Source: Pseudomonas orientalis
GTDB lineage: Bacteria; Pseudomonadota; Gammaproteobacteria; Pseudomonadales; Pseudomonadaceae
Direction: 5' to 3'
Length of the DNA: 64,000 nucleotides
Assembly: GCF_001439815.1 (NCBI RefSeq)
Contig: NZ_JYLM01000015.1
Coordinates: 1-64,000 of the forward strand
Position 1 is the stretch's first letter, and every line of letters starts with the position of its first letter. The position numbers were made by a program, and so were the translations under genes. This document shows, piece by piece, positions 15,115-23,906 of this stretch. Below the pieces are notes generated by a model. It worked only from the letters and a program-made list of their open reading frames with translations, did no database searches and was not told the origin of the DNA.

Positions 15115-16997
15115 GCGCACCCATGCTGACCACCGCCGAACAGCGCAGCGCCGCCCGGCAATTGACCCTGGCCATGCTGGCCCTGGGCTTGCTTCTACTG
15201 GGCCTGGTGTGGCGCTGGCTGGCGGCGGACCAGGGCGGGGTCAGCCAGCTGCTGCTCGGTGTCGCCTCGCTGCTGGTGGCCGTGCCGGTCATGCGTTCGG
15301 CCTGGTACAGCCTGCGCTACCCGAGCCTGCATGGCATCACCGACCAATTGATCGCGCTGGCGATGATGGGCGCCTGGGCCACCGGCGATCTGCTGACCGC
15401 TGCCTTGCTGCCGATCATCATGATTTTCGGGCATGTGCTCGAGGAGCGCAGCGTGATCGGTTCCCAGGAAGCGATCCACGCGCTGGGCAAGCTCACCCGC
15501 AGCCATGCGCGCCGGGTGCAGGCGGACGGCAGCATTGTAGAGGTGGACAACGCCACGCTGAACACCGGCGATGTGGTCGAAGTGCGCGCCGGCGACCGCG
15601 TGCCGGCCGATGGCGTGGTGCTGTCGGGCCAGGCCAGCCTGGACACCGCGCCGATCACCGGGGAGTCGGTGCCCCTGGAGGCCAGTGTGGGCGTGCAGGT
15701 GTTCGGCGGTGCGATCAACCTGGACGGCCTGCTGCGCCTTGAAGTGACGCGCACGGGCAATGAGTCGACCCTGGGCAAAGTCATCGCGCTGATGCAGAAC
15801 GCCGAGCGTGCCAAGCCGCCGATCACGCGGTTGCTGGAGCGCTACGCCGGTAGCTATATGGTGCTGGTGCTGTTGCTGGCGGCGGTCACCTGGTTTGTCA
15901 CTCATGACGCCCAGGCGATGCTTGCCGTGCTGGTGGCGGCGTGTCCGTGTGCGTTGGTGTTGTCGGCGCCGGCGACCGCGATTGCCGGAATCGCGGTCGC
16001 CGCGCGCCATGGCATCCTGATTCGCAGCTCGGCTTTTCTGGAAGAGCTGGCGGACCTCACCTCGCTGGTCGTCGACAAGACCGGCACCCTCACCTTCGGT
16101 ACCTTGCGTCTGCAGTCCATCCAAACCGCTTCGACCGATCGCCAGGCATTGCTCAACCTGGCAGCCAGCCTCGGTTCGGCCAGCAGCCATCCGGTCAGTC
16201 GCGCACTGGCGGGGTTGGCGACACAGGAACAGCTGCTGGCGCTGACCGATATTCGCGAGCGCCAGGGGCTCGGCGTGGTTGCGCACACGGAGCAGGGCGA
16301 AGCGGCGTTGGGCCGCCCCGAACTGTTCGAGCAATTGAATATCGTCACCACCTGCGTACCTGACCACGACGGCCCGATTGCCGGGCTGGCGCTGAACGGG
16401 CAATTCCTGGCCTGGCTGCTGCTGGCAGATAGCGTCAAGCCGGAGGCGCGCCAGGCCCTGCAGGAACTGCGCGAGCTGGGGCTGGGTCGCCAGCTGCTGC
16501 TCACCGGCGACCGCCAGAGCGTGGCCGACAGCCTCGCCGTGCAGGTGGGCATCGGTGAAGTCCAGGCACAGGCGTTACCGGAAGACAAACTCAACCGGGT
16601 GCTGGGGGAGATCGGCAGCGGTTTCCGGCCGATGGTAGTGGGGGATGGGATCAACGACTCCCTGGCACTGAAGGCCGGTGTGGTTGGCGTGGCGATGGGC
16701 GCGGGCGGTGCCGATATCGCGCTGGCCTCGGCCGACGTGGTGCTGATCGGCAGCGACCTGCGCCGCCTGGGTACTTGCGTGCGCTTGAGTCGCCAATGCC
16801 GGCGCACCTTGCAGGTCAACGTGGTCATCGGGCTGGGCTGGACGCTGGCGATCGTGGTGTTCGCCGCCTTCGGCTGGCTGGGTGCCGCCGGGGCCATGAT
16901 CGCCGCGGTGCTGCATAACCTCAGCACCTTGCTGGTACTCGGTAACGCCGGGCGCTTGCTGCGCTTTCAGGAGCCGCTGTTGAAGCTTGACGAATAA
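15111..16997 (+). CDS. hmtA: Heavy-metal P1B-type ATPase, HmtA-like
   Basis: A 628-residue P-type ATPase. Landmarks: T-G-E-S (about 183-186), C-P-C at 278-280 in the metal-transport helix, D-K-T-G-T with phosphorylated D322, the S-S-H-P-V motif, and G-D-G-I-N-D at 511-516. There is no N-terminal CxxC metal-binding domain, so the protein is shorter than CopA or ZntA. P. aeruginosa HmtA (PA2435, recalled from the literature) is a Zn/Cu importer encoded next to HflK/HflC-like genes, the same arrangement as here. Together with the Zur-like box this favours zinc or copper acquisition over detoxification, though direction of transport cannot be read from sequence. Confidence 0.8.
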   Translation: MSAPMLTTAEQRSAARQLTLAMLALGLLLLGLVWRWLAADQGGVSQLLLGVASLLVAVPVMRSAWYSLRYPSLHGITDQLIALAMMGAWATGDLLTAALLPIIMIFGHVLEERSVIGSQEAIHALGKLTRSHARRVQADGSIVEVDNATLNTGDVVEVRAGDRVPADGVVLSGQASLDTAPITGESVPLEASVGVQVFGGAINLDGLLRLEVTRTGNESTLGKVIALMQNAERAKPPITRLLERYAGSYMVLVLLLAAVTWFVTHDAQAMLAVLVAACPCALVLSAPATAIAGIAVAARHGILIRSSAFLEELADLTSLVVDKTGTLTFGTLRLQSIQTASTDRQALLNLAASLGSASSHPVSRALAGLATQEQLLALTDIRERQGLGVVAHTEQGEAALGRPELFEQLNIVTTCVPDHDGPIAGLALNGQFLAWLLLADSVKPEARQALQELRELGLGRQLLLTGDRQSVADSLAVQVGIGEVQAQALPEDKLNRVLGEIGSGFRPMVVGDGINDSLALKAGVVGVAMGAGGADIALASADVVLIGSDLRRLGTCVRLSRQCRRTLQVNVVIGLGWTLAIVVFAAFGWLGAAGAMIAAVLHNLSTLLVLGNAGRLLRFQEPLLKLDE

Positions 16998-17109
16998 TTT
17001 TTAGAAATTTGTGTACAGGGGCTGTAACGCGAAAAGGGCGTCTCACTCTAGTGGTGTGTCGAGACTGGGCAATCCGTCCAGACCGGCACCACCACTTGAG
17101 GACTACACA

Positions 17110-17361
17110 ATGAATATCAAACACGCCGTTTCCGGTGCTGCCCTGGCGATCGCCGCCGCTTCCCTGTTTGCCGGCGTCGCCACCCAGGTACAGGCCGCCG
17201 ACGCGCCGGTTCATTGCTACGGCGTCACCTCCTGCAAAGGCATGAACGACTGCAAAACCGCTGAAAACGCCTGCAAAGGCCAGGCGGTCTGCAAGGGTCA
17301 CGGCTTCAAGGCCATGACCAAGGCTGAGTGCGACAAGGCCGGTGGCAAAGTCGGCGAGTAA
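17110..17361 (+). CDS. bufA: Bufferin precursor (BufA, DUF2282-like Cys-rich RiPP)
   Basis: An 83-residue precursor. Residues 1-29 are a signal peptide ending V-Q-A. The mature part has six cysteines (36, 42, 48, 55, 61, 74), three of them in C-K-G triplets (C42, C55, C61), and a C-terminal Lys/Glu-rich tail. Bufferins are exported peptides whose cysteines are modified by a DUF692 iron enzyme to bind copper. The longer frame from 17011 has no ribosome binding site and lies before the signal peptide. The DUF692 and DUF2063 genes follow within 60 bases. The 112 bases upstream hold a TGTAAC and, 10 bases on, a CGTC, but the spacing is too short to call an ECF sigma promoter. Confidence 0.85.
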   Translation: MNIKHAVSGAALAIAAASLFAGVATQVQAADAPVHCYGVTSCKGMNDCKTAENACKGQAVCKGHGFKAMTKAECDKAGGKVGE

Positions 17362-17421
17362 CCGACACGCACGTGCAACCGCAGCGGCCATTGCGCCGCT
17401 GCGGACACTGTCCAGGAGTAC

Positions 17422-18270
17422 ATGATGGCCAGTTCTTTCCCCTCCCTGGGTTACGGCCTGGGTTTACGCAACGAATACTATGAACAGATCCTCGCCCAAT
17501 CCCCTGCGGTGGATTGGTTCGAAGTGATCTCCGAGAACTATCTGGTGCAGGGCGGCAAAGCCCTGTACTACCTTGACGCGATAGCCGAGCGCTATCCCCT
17601 GGTGATGCACGGTGTGTCGCTGTCGATCGGCGGCCCCCATGCCATCGATACCGATTACCTCAAGCAGATCCAGCAGCTTGCCGTGCGCATCCAGCCGGCG
17701 TGGATTTCCGATCACCTGTGCTGGAGCCGCGGCAGCGCCCACCAGTTGCATGACCTGCTGCCCCTGCCTTACACCGAGGAGAGCCTGTACCACGTGGCCA
17801 GTCGCGTGCGTCAGGTGCAAGACGTGCTGCAGCGCCCGTTGGTGCTGGAAAACGTCTCCAGCTACGTGCGCTCCAAGGCGGATGAATTCACCGAGTGGCA
17901 ATTTCTCAATGCGTTGACGCACCTGACGGGATGCCAACTGCTGCTCGACGTGAACAATGTGTACGTCAGCTCGCGCAACCACGGGTTCGATGCCTGGGAG
18001 TTCATTCGCAACCTGCCGCCTGAGAGCATTCGCCAGCTGCATCTGGCGGGGCATGTGGATTACGGCGACTACGTGGTCGATACCCATGATCACCCGGTAT
18101 GCGACCCGGTGTGGGCGCTCTATCAGCGCACGCTGGAGCACCTGGGGCCAGTGTCGACGCTATTGGAACGCGACGACCATTTCCCGCCATTCGAAGAGCT
18201 GCTGACCGAGTTGAGCAAGGCCCGGGAACTGGGGACCAGTGCGTTGGCCGGGAGGTCGCGATGCGCCTGA
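17422..18270 (+). CDS. bufB: DUF692 multinuclear iron oxidase, bufferin-modifying enzyme BufB
   Basis: A 282-residue TIM-barrel protein of the DUF692/MNIO family. Conserved metal-binding segments are visible: M-H-G-V-S-L-S-I-G, I-S-D-H-L-C-W, L-E-N-V-S-S-Y, L-L-D-V-N-N-V-Y, H-L-A-G-H and a terminal L-L-E-R-D-D. MNIO enzymes use a mixed-valent iron cluster to convert cysteines in the precursor, for bufferins to thiooxazoles. AGGAG precedes the paired ATGs at 17422/17425. It overlaps the partner gene by 10 bases (18261-18270), a typical BufB-BufC coupling. Confidence 0.9.
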   Translation: MMASSFPSLGYGLGLRNEYYEQILAQSPAVDWFEVISENYLVQGGKALYYLDAIAERYPLVMHGVSLSIGGPHAIDTDYLKQIQQLAVRIQPAWISDHLCWSRGSAHQLHDLLPLPYTEESLYHVASRVRQVQDVLQRPLVLENVSSYVRSKADEFTEWQFLNALTHLTGCQLLLDVNNVYVSSRNHGFDAWEFIRNLPPESIRQLHLAGHVDYGDYVVDTHDHPVCDPVWALYQRTLEHLGPVSTLLERDDHFPPFEELLTELSKARELGTSALAGRSRCA

Positions 18271-19046
18271 TCGATTGGCAACTGGCTTTCGAAGCGCATC
18301 TGCTGTCTGAGACGTCCACCGCCGCCAGCGGTTTTGCCGCCACCTTGCTCGGCGGCCCGACGCTGGATGTGGACACGGGCCTGGCGATCTATCACAACGC
18401 CTATCTTTCCCGCTTACAGGAAGTGCTGCGCCATGACTTCGCCGCCATCCACTATTGGTTGGGTGATGAAGAATTTGCTGCGTTGAGCCAAGCGTATATT
18501 CGCCGTTATCCCTCGGCCCATTACAGCCTGCGTTGGCTGGGTGAGCGTTTCGCGCTGTTTATCCTCGAGTACCTGGAGGCTGCACAAAGTGCCCCGCTGG
18601 CTGAACTGGCGCAGTGGGAATGGGCGTTCACTCTGGCATTCGACGCGCCCGCGGGCGAGCCGCTGAGCCTCGATCACATGGCGCAACTGGCGCCTGAGCA
18701 CTGGCCGCACTTGCGCGTAGCGCTGGCACCTTCGGTGCAGCATGTGCTGTGCCGTTTCAATACGGTGGCCATCTGGCGGGCCAATAAGGATGAGTCGGAC
18801 TTTCCCGGCAGCCATGCGCTGGATGTGCCCCACGTGTGCCTGGTGTGGCGCCACCAGAACCTGTGTCGGTACCGCAGCCTCGAACCGGAGGAGGCCCTTG
18901 CCCTGGCAGGCATGGCGACCACCGGCTGGAACTTTTCAGAACTGTGCATCGAGTTGGCAGTCACTTATGGAGAGGGTGCGCCACTGCAAGCGGCCACGTG
19001 GTTGAAACAGTGGATCCAGGACGGGTTGCTCGAGCGTCGGGCATAG
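18261..19046 (+). CDS. bufC: DUF2063 partner protein BufC (putative DNA-binding-domain family)
   Basis: A 261-residue protein. The N-terminal third has the DUF2063 signature: a helical segment with L-A-I-Y-H-N-A-Y-L-S-R-L-x-E-V-L, then D-F-A-A-I-H-Y-W-L-G and Y-I-R-R-Y-P-S-A-H-Y-S-L-R-W-L-G. DUF2063 partners bind the precursor leader and deliver it to the MNIO enzyme. A frame is open from 18099, but that start is deep inside bufB; the ATG at 18261 has GGAGG 7 bases upstream. The family name 'putative DNA-binding' is historical. Confidence 0.85.
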   Translation: MRLIDWQLAFEAHLLSETSTAASGFAATLLGGPTLDVDTGLAIYHNAYLSRLQEVLRHDFAAIHYWLGDEEFAALSQAYIRRYPSAHYSLRWLGERFALFILEYLEAAQSAPLAELAQWEWAFTLAFDAPAGEPLSLDHMAQLAPEHWPHLRVALAPSVQHVLCRFNTVAIWRANKDESDFPGSHALDVPHVCLVWRHQNLCRYRSLEPEEALALAGMATTGWNFSELCIELAVTYGEGAPLQAATWLKQWIQDGLLERRA

Positions 19047-19133
19047 CAGGCGGTTATTTAATCGATAGCTTCCTACTTTATTTGGGATGATCTACCCTCA
19101 CACCAGACGTCTGAAACAAGGGGGGGACTACTC

Positions 19134-20318
19134 ATGCTCGCGCAACTTCCACCGGCCTTACAGAATCTTCAGCTACCGCTGCGTCTGCGACTCTGGGACG
19201 GCCATGAATTCAACCTGGGCCCGGAGCCCAGTGTGACCATTGTGGTGAAGGACCCCACGGTCGTCACACAGCTGACCCATCCCACGCTCGATTCACTGGG
19301 TGAAGCCTTCGTCGAGGGCAAACTGGAGCTGGAGGGCTCCATTGCCGAGGTGATCAGGGTATGTGACGAGTTGAGTCACGCCTTGATCGAAGACGACGAC
19401 GGACCTCGTCCGGTGCGCTCGATCCACGACAAGGCAACCGATGCGGCGGCCATTTCCTACCATTACGACCTGTCGAACGAGTTCTACCAGCTATGGCTGG
19501 ACCAGGACATGGTGTATTCCTGCGGTTATTTCGAAACCGGCAGTGAGTCCATCGACCAGGCCCAGCAAGACAAATTTCGTCACCTGTGCCGCAAATTGCG
19601 GCTGCAGCCGGGTGAATATCTGCTTGATGTGGGATGCGGATGGGGTGGGCTGGCGCGGTTTGCGGCGCGGGAATTCGGCGTCAAAGTGTTCGGGATTACC
19701 TTGAGCAAGGAACAACTGGCCCTGGCCAGAGAGCGGGTGAAGGCCGAAGGCCTGGAAGAACAGGTCGACCTGCAGCTGCTCGATTATCGCGACCTGCCCC
19801 AGGACGGTCGTTTCGACAAGGTGGTGAGCGTGGGCATGTTTGAACATGTCGGCCACGCCAACCTGGCGCAATACTGCCGGATTCTGTTTGGCGCCGTGCG
19901 CGAAGGTGGCTTGGTGATGAATCATGGCATTACCGCCAAACATACCGACGGCCGTCCGGTGGGCCGTGGCGCCGGGGAGTTTATCGAGCGCTATGTCTTC
20001 CCCAACGGCGAACTGCCGCACCTGGCGATGATGACGGCGCAAATCAGCGAAGCCGGGTTGGAAGTGGTGGATGTCGAAAGCCTGCGCCTGCACTACGCCC
20101 GTACGCTGGACCATTGGAGCGAGCGCCTGGAGGACAACCTCGAAGCGGCGGCGAAGATGGTGCCGGAGCACGCGTTGCGTATCTGGCGCCTGTACCTGGC
20201 CGGTTGCGCCTATGCGTTCGCCCGGGGCTGGATCAACCTGCACCAGATCCTGGCGGTGAAAGCCCATGCCGATGGTGGCCATGAACTGCCGTGGACGCGG
20301 GAAGATATCTACCGCTAA
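19134..20318 (+). CDS. cfaB: Cyclopropane-fatty-acyl-phospholipid synthase
   Basis: A 394-residue SAM-dependent enzyme that adds a methylene bridge across cis double bonds of membrane phospholipid acyl chains. The SAM motif L-L-D-V-G-C-G-W-G-G-L (about residues 162-172), Y-H-Y-D-L-S-N-E-F-Y, G-M-F-E-H-V-G and the C-terminal R-x-W-R-L-Y-L-A-G-C-A-Y-A-F segment match P. putida CfaB closely. CfaB is the stationary-phase, RpoS-dependent paralogue in pseudomonads; the 87 bases upstream are A/T-rich, but I cannot place the promoter with confidence. Confidence 0.93.
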   Translation: MLAQLPPALQNLQLPLRLRLWDGHEFNLGPEPSVTIVVKDPTVVTQLTHPTLDSLGEAFVEGKLELEGSIAEVIRVCDELSHALIEDDDGPRPVRSIHDKATDAAAISYHYDLSNEFYQLWLDQDMVYSCGYFETGSESIDQAQQDKFRHLCRKLRLQPGEYLLDVGCGWGGLARFAAREFGVKVFGITLSKEQLALARERVKAEGLEEQVDLQLLDYRDLPQDGRFDKVVSVGMFEHVGHANLAQYCRILFGAVREGGLVMNHGITAKHTDGRPVGRGAGEFIERYVFPNGELPHLAMMTAQISEAGLEVVDVESLRLHYARTLDHWSERLEDNLEAAAKMVPEHALRIWRLYLAGCAYAFARGWINLHQILAVKAHADGGHELPWTREDIYR

Positions 20319-20360
20319 GAACACCGCAGATCAAAATGTGGGAGGGGGCTTAAGGCTTTT

Positions 20361-20460
20361 TGTAGGAGCGAGCTTGCTCGCGAAAAACTCACAGGCACCG
20401 CGTTCATTCAGGAAGCACGCGTTATCGTTGACGTTTTTCGCGAGCAAGCTCGCTCCTACA
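20361..20460. repeat. REPIN, type 1 REP pair
   Basis: Two near-perfect REPs facing each other (TGTAGGAGCGAGCTTGCTCG ... GCGAGCAAGCTCGCTCCTAC) around a spacer containing GCGTTATCGTTGACG. A truncated type 2 half (AATGTGGGAGGGGGCTTAAG) precedes it at about 20336-20354. It separates the convergent cfaB and cls genes. Confidence 0.9.
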
Positions 20461-20477
20461 GAGGGCCATCTGTGTGT

Positions 20478-21917
20478 TTAAAGAATGGGTGAGATCAAGC
20501 GTGCCACCCGCATGCCCAGCTGTTGCAGGCGCCGGGTCTCGCGGCTTTCTTCCTGGCTGACTTCATGGGCCAGGGCGAAGTCGTCCAGCAGCATCCGCTC
20601 CACCTCTTTGGCGAAGGCTTCATCGACCGTCAGCAACATCACTTCGAAATTCAGCCGGAACGAACGGTTGTCCATATTCGCGCTGCCAATGGCGCTGATT
20701 TCGCTGTCCACCAACACCACCTTTTGATGCAGGAACCCTGGGGTGTAGCGGAACACCCGCACGCCGGCACGCACCGCTTCGATGGCATAGAGGCTGGAGG
20801 CGGCGTACACGATGCGGTGGTCGGGACGCGAGGGCAGCAGCACGCGCACATCCACGCCGCGCAGGACGGCCAGGCGCAGGGCGGCGAACACGGCCTCGTC
20901 GGGGATGAAATACGGGCTGGTGATCCACACGCGTTCGGTCGCGGCGTGAATGGCCTCGACGAAAAACAGCGAGCAGGTTTCATACGGGTCCGCCGGCCCG
21001 CTGGCGAGCAATTGGCAGAGCACGCCGTCTTCCGGATAAGCGTCCGGCAGGATCAGCGGCGGCAATGCCCGTGCGGCCCAGAACCAGTCCTCGGCGAACG
21101 ATTCCTGCAAGCACGCCACCACCGGGCCGGTGACCTGCACGTGGGTATCGCGCCACGGCGCCAACGGCGGCTTTTTGCCCAGGTATTCATCGCCCACATT
21201 GTGCCCGCCGACAAAGCCGGTAATACCGTCCACCACCAAGATTTTGCGGTGGTTGCGAAAGTTGACCTGGAAGCGGTTCAGCCAGCCGCTGCGGGTGGCG
21301 AAGGCCTTGACCTTCACCCCGGCGTCGCGCAGCGATTGCACGTAGCGATGGGGCAGGGCGTGGCTGCCGATGCGGTCGTAAAGCACGTAGATGTCCACGC
21401 CTTCGGCCGCTTTTGTCGTGAGTAATCGGTGCAGTTGGCGGCCGAGATCATCGTCATGAATGATGAAGAACTGGAACAGCACGGCGGTTTTCGCGTTGCC
21501 GATGGCCTCGAAGATGGCGCTGAAGGTGGCGTCGCCATTGACCAGCAACTGCACCTGGTTATTGGCCAGGCAAGGCATGCGTCCTAATTTGGGCATGGCG
21601 CGCAAGGAGGCATAGGCACTGGAGTTGCGCGCGGCCAGCGCTTCCTCGACCCACGGGCGCCAGTTCAGCTCGGCGATTGCCCGGTGCATTTCCTGGTTGG
21701 CCTGGCGGCGCGCCTGAATGTAGGCGTCGAACGTGCTGCGCCCGAAAATCAGGTAGGGAATCAGCGTGAGATAGGGCATGAACATCAGCGACAAGGCCCA
21801 GGCAATCGAGCCTTGGGCGGTCCTGACGGTCAGTACCGCATGGATCGCGGCGAGGCTCCCGAAAAAATGCAGCGTGGCAATGAAGTAGGCGAGCAGGTGC
21901 GGGCCAAAAAAATCCAT
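20478..21917 (-). CDS. cls: Cardiolipin synthase
   Basis: A 479-residue phospholipase-D-superfamily enzyme that condenses two phosphatidylglycerols to cardiolipin. Two N-terminal membrane helices (residues about 5-60) are followed by two HKD motifs: N-H-R-K-I-L-V-V-D-G (mid-protein) and H-Q-K-V-V-L-V-D (C-terminal half), each with the downstream G-G/G-S-x-N signature. The start is chosen at MDFFGPHLLAYF by analogy with other Pseudomonas Cls. An ATG at 21926 (MSFMDFF), with GGAG very close upstream, is the alternative; the frame from 21965 is too long. Confidence 0.92.
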   Translation of the reverse strand: MDFFGPHLLAYFIATLHFFGSLAAIHAVLTVRTAQGSIAWALSLMFMPYLTLIPYLIFGRSTFDAYIQARRQANQEMHRAIAELNWRPWVEEALAARNSSAYASLRAMPKLGRMPCLANNQVQLLVNGDATFSAIFEAIGNAKTAVLFQFFIIHDDDLGRQLHRLLTTKAAEGVDIYVLYDRIGSHALPHRYVQSLRDAGVKVKAFATRSGWLNRFQVNFRNHRKILVVDGITGFVGGHNVGDEYLGKKPPLAPWRDTHVQVTGPVVACLQESFAEDWFWAARALPPLILPDAYPEDGVLCQLLASGPADPYETCSLFFVEAIHAATERVWITSPYFIPDEAVFAALRLAVLRGVDVRVLLPSRPDHRIVYAASSLYAIEAVRAGVRVFRYTPGFLHQKVVLVDSEISAIGSANMDNRSFRLNFEVMLLTVDEAFAKEVERMLLDDFALAHEVSQEESRETRRLQQLGMRVARLISPIL

Positions 21918-22047
21918 GAACGACATCACTCCGGGCAGTCCAGTGCGTAACAGACCATGTTCCACAGTGAATGTCGCTATTTTATTTGCCGTGCAACACT
22001 GGCGCCTTTGCGGCGTCTAACGCCCACAATTGCCCAGGAGTTACCCG

Positions 22048-22569
22048 ATGAATGCTCGTCTGCTCTGTTTGTCCATGCTTGTTGGTTTGTCGCTGCCGGT
22101 GGCGGCGCAGGCGCAGATGCTGGCGCCGGGCTTGTGGGAATTGACCACCAGCAATATGAAAGTCGATAACCAGGACCTGCCGGACCTGTCGTTGATCCTC
22201 GGTCAGCTCAAGCAACAGATGACCCCTGAACAACGCGCCATGCTCGAAAAGCAGGGCATCACCATGGCCGGTAAAGGCGTGCAGGTATGCCTGACACCGG
22301 CCCAGGTCGCTTCCGATTCCATTCCCCTGACCGACCCGCAATCGGGCTGCAAACAGCAAGTGACCGACAAGACCGGCAACCAGTGGAAATTCCGCTTCAA
22401 CTGCCCGAAAGCCCAAGGCACGGGCGTGGCGACGTTCCAGAGCCAGAAAGAATTCACCACCACCGTCAACGGCACGTTCAATGCCACCGGCATCCAGCAA
22501 AAGGGCAGCCTGGACACTCACGCGCAGTGGCTGGGTAACGACTGCGGCACCGTCAAACCTCGCGCTTAA
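22048..22569 (+). CDS. DUF3617 family periplasmic protein
   Basis: A 173-residue secreted protein. Residues 1-22 form a signal peptide (L-P-V-A-A-Q-A-Q). The mature part begins with P-G-L-W-E-L-T-T-S, the DUF3617 hallmark, and carries the usual conserved cysteines (V-C-L-T, S-G-C-K-Q, F-N-C-P, N-D-C-G). The function of the family is unknown. The frame is open from 22030; the ATG at 22048 with AGGAG upstream begins the signal peptide. Its last 4 bases overlap the end of the convergent dihydroorotase gene. Confidence 0.85.
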   Translation: MNARLLCLSMLVGLSLPVAAQAQMLAPGLWELTTSNMKVDNQDLPDLSLILGQLKQQMTPEQRAMLEKQGITMAGKGVQVCLTPAQVASDSIPLTDPQSGCKQQVTDKTGNQWKFRFNCPKAQGTGVATFQSQKEFTTTVNGTFNATGIQQKGSLDTHAQWLGNDCGTVKPRA

Positions 22570-23903
22570 CGCAGAAAATGCAGGGGCAGGCCCTGGCAAC
22601 TATCGATCACCTGGCCGTTGTGCCAAGCCAGGTGGCCGGACACCAGCGTGGTGCTGACGCTGTGACGAAAGCTGCGCTCGGCGAAAGGCGTCCAGCCGCA
22701 ACGGGCAAGGATCGGTTGGCTGCTCACCGGTTTGCCTGCGGGCTCGGGCTTGATCAGTACCAGGTCGGCCCAATACCCCTCGCGTAGATAACCCCGGTCC
22801 GGGATGGCAAACAGGTCGGCAACGCGATGACTGGTTTTCGCCACCAGTGTGGTCAACGGCAGCAGTCCGTCGGCCACCAGCTCCAGCAATGCCGGTAACG
22901 CATGTTGCACCAGGGGCAAGCCTGCCGGTGCCTGGCAATAGTCCAGCTGCTTTTGTGCCCAGGTATGCGGCGCGTGGTCACTGCCAATCACATCCAGACG
23001 GTCAGTCAGTAGAGCCAGGCGCAGGGCGTCGCGGTCGGCGCGGGTCTTGATCGCCGGGTTGCATTTGATCTGGTGGCCGAGGCGCTGATAGTCGCGGTTG
23101 TCGAACAGCAGGTGATGCAGGCAGACTTCGGCGGTGATGCGTTTGTCCGCCAGTGGCTTGTCTTCGAACAAGGCCAATTCCCGCGCGCTGGTCAGGTGCA
23201 GTACATGCAGGCGCGTGCCGTGGCGCTTGGCCAATTCCACGGCAAACGAAGACGAGCGATAACAGGCCTCTGCATCGCGGATCAGCGCATGCGCCACGGC
23301 GGGGATGTGCTTGCCGAAGCGCTCGCGCAGGCGCCCCTCGTTGGCCTGGATGCTCGACGTGTGTTCGCAGTGGGCCAGCAGTATCGTCGGCACGTCGGCA
23401 AACAGGCGCTCCAGGATCCGTGGGTCGTCCACCAGCATATTGCCGGTGGAGGCGCCCATGAACACTTTGACGCCGGCCACGTCGCGCGGGTCGAGGGCCG
23501 CGACAGTGTCGAGGTTGTCGTTGCTTACGCCAAAATGAAAGCCGTAGTTGGCCACCGAGTGCAGCGCGGCGCGGCGCTTTTTATCGGCCAGGGCCTCCAG
23601 GCTCAGCGTTGCCGGTTGGGTGTTGGGCATATCCATGAAGCTGGTAACACCGCCGGCCACCGCCGCGCGGGACTCGCTGTAGAAACTGCCTTTGTCCGGC
23701 GCGCCGGGTTCACGAAAATGCACCTGGTCATCAATCATCCCCGGCAACAGCCAATGGCCTTGGGCGTCGAGCTCCACCGGTTCGTTCAGGTGCTCGATGC
23801 TGGGGGCAATCTTCTCGATACGGCCGCTGACCACCAGCACGTCAGCGTCGAACTCCCGGCCTTCATTGACCAGCCGGGCATTGCGAATCAACAGGCGGCT
23901 CAT
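22566..23903 (-). CDS. Dihydroorotase paralogue of the zinc-starvation cluster (PyrC2/PyrQ type)
   Basis: A 445-residue amidohydrolase. The early metal site is D-D-Q-V-H-F-R-E-P-G; the ordinary dihydroorotase signature D-x-H-x-H is changed so that only one of the two histidines remains. Further segments are A-H-C-E-H-T, L-H-L-T-S-A-R, G-S-D-H-A-P-H. The enzyme closes carbamoyl-aspartate to dihydroorotate in pyrimidine synthesis. It is the last gene of a Zur-controlled operon, so a version active under zinc limitation is inferred; the altered first His-x-His site agrees with reduced zinc need. It follows the gamma-carbonic anhydrase gene by 3 bases. Confidence 0.85.
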   Translation of the reverse strand: MSRLLIRNARLVNEGREFDADVLVVSGRIEKIAPSIEHLNEPVELDAQGHWLLPGMIDDQVHFREPGAPDKGSFYSESRAAVAGGVTSFMDMPNTQPATLSLEALADKKRRAALHSVANYGFHFGVSNDNLDTVAALDPRDVAGVKVFMGASTGNMLVDDPRILERLFADVPTILLAHCEHTSSIQANEGRLRERFGKHIPAVAHALIRDAEACYRSSSFAVELAKRHGTRLHVLHLTSARELALFEDKPLADKRITAEVCLHHLLFDNRDYQRLGHQIKCNPAIKTRADRDALRLALLTDRLDVIGSDHAPHTWAQKQLDYCQAPAGLPLVQHALPALLELVADGLLPLTTLVAKTSHRVADLFAIPDRGYLREGYWADLVLIKPEPAGKPVSSQPILARCGWTPFAERSFRHSVSTTLVSGHLAWHNGQVIDSCQGLPLHFLR

Positions 23904-23906
23904 GCT

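Noticed and set aside
17020..17060. ECF-type sigma promoter upstream of bufA (TGTAAC...CGTC)
   Set aside because: Only 10 bases separate the two boxes, far short of the usual 16-17.
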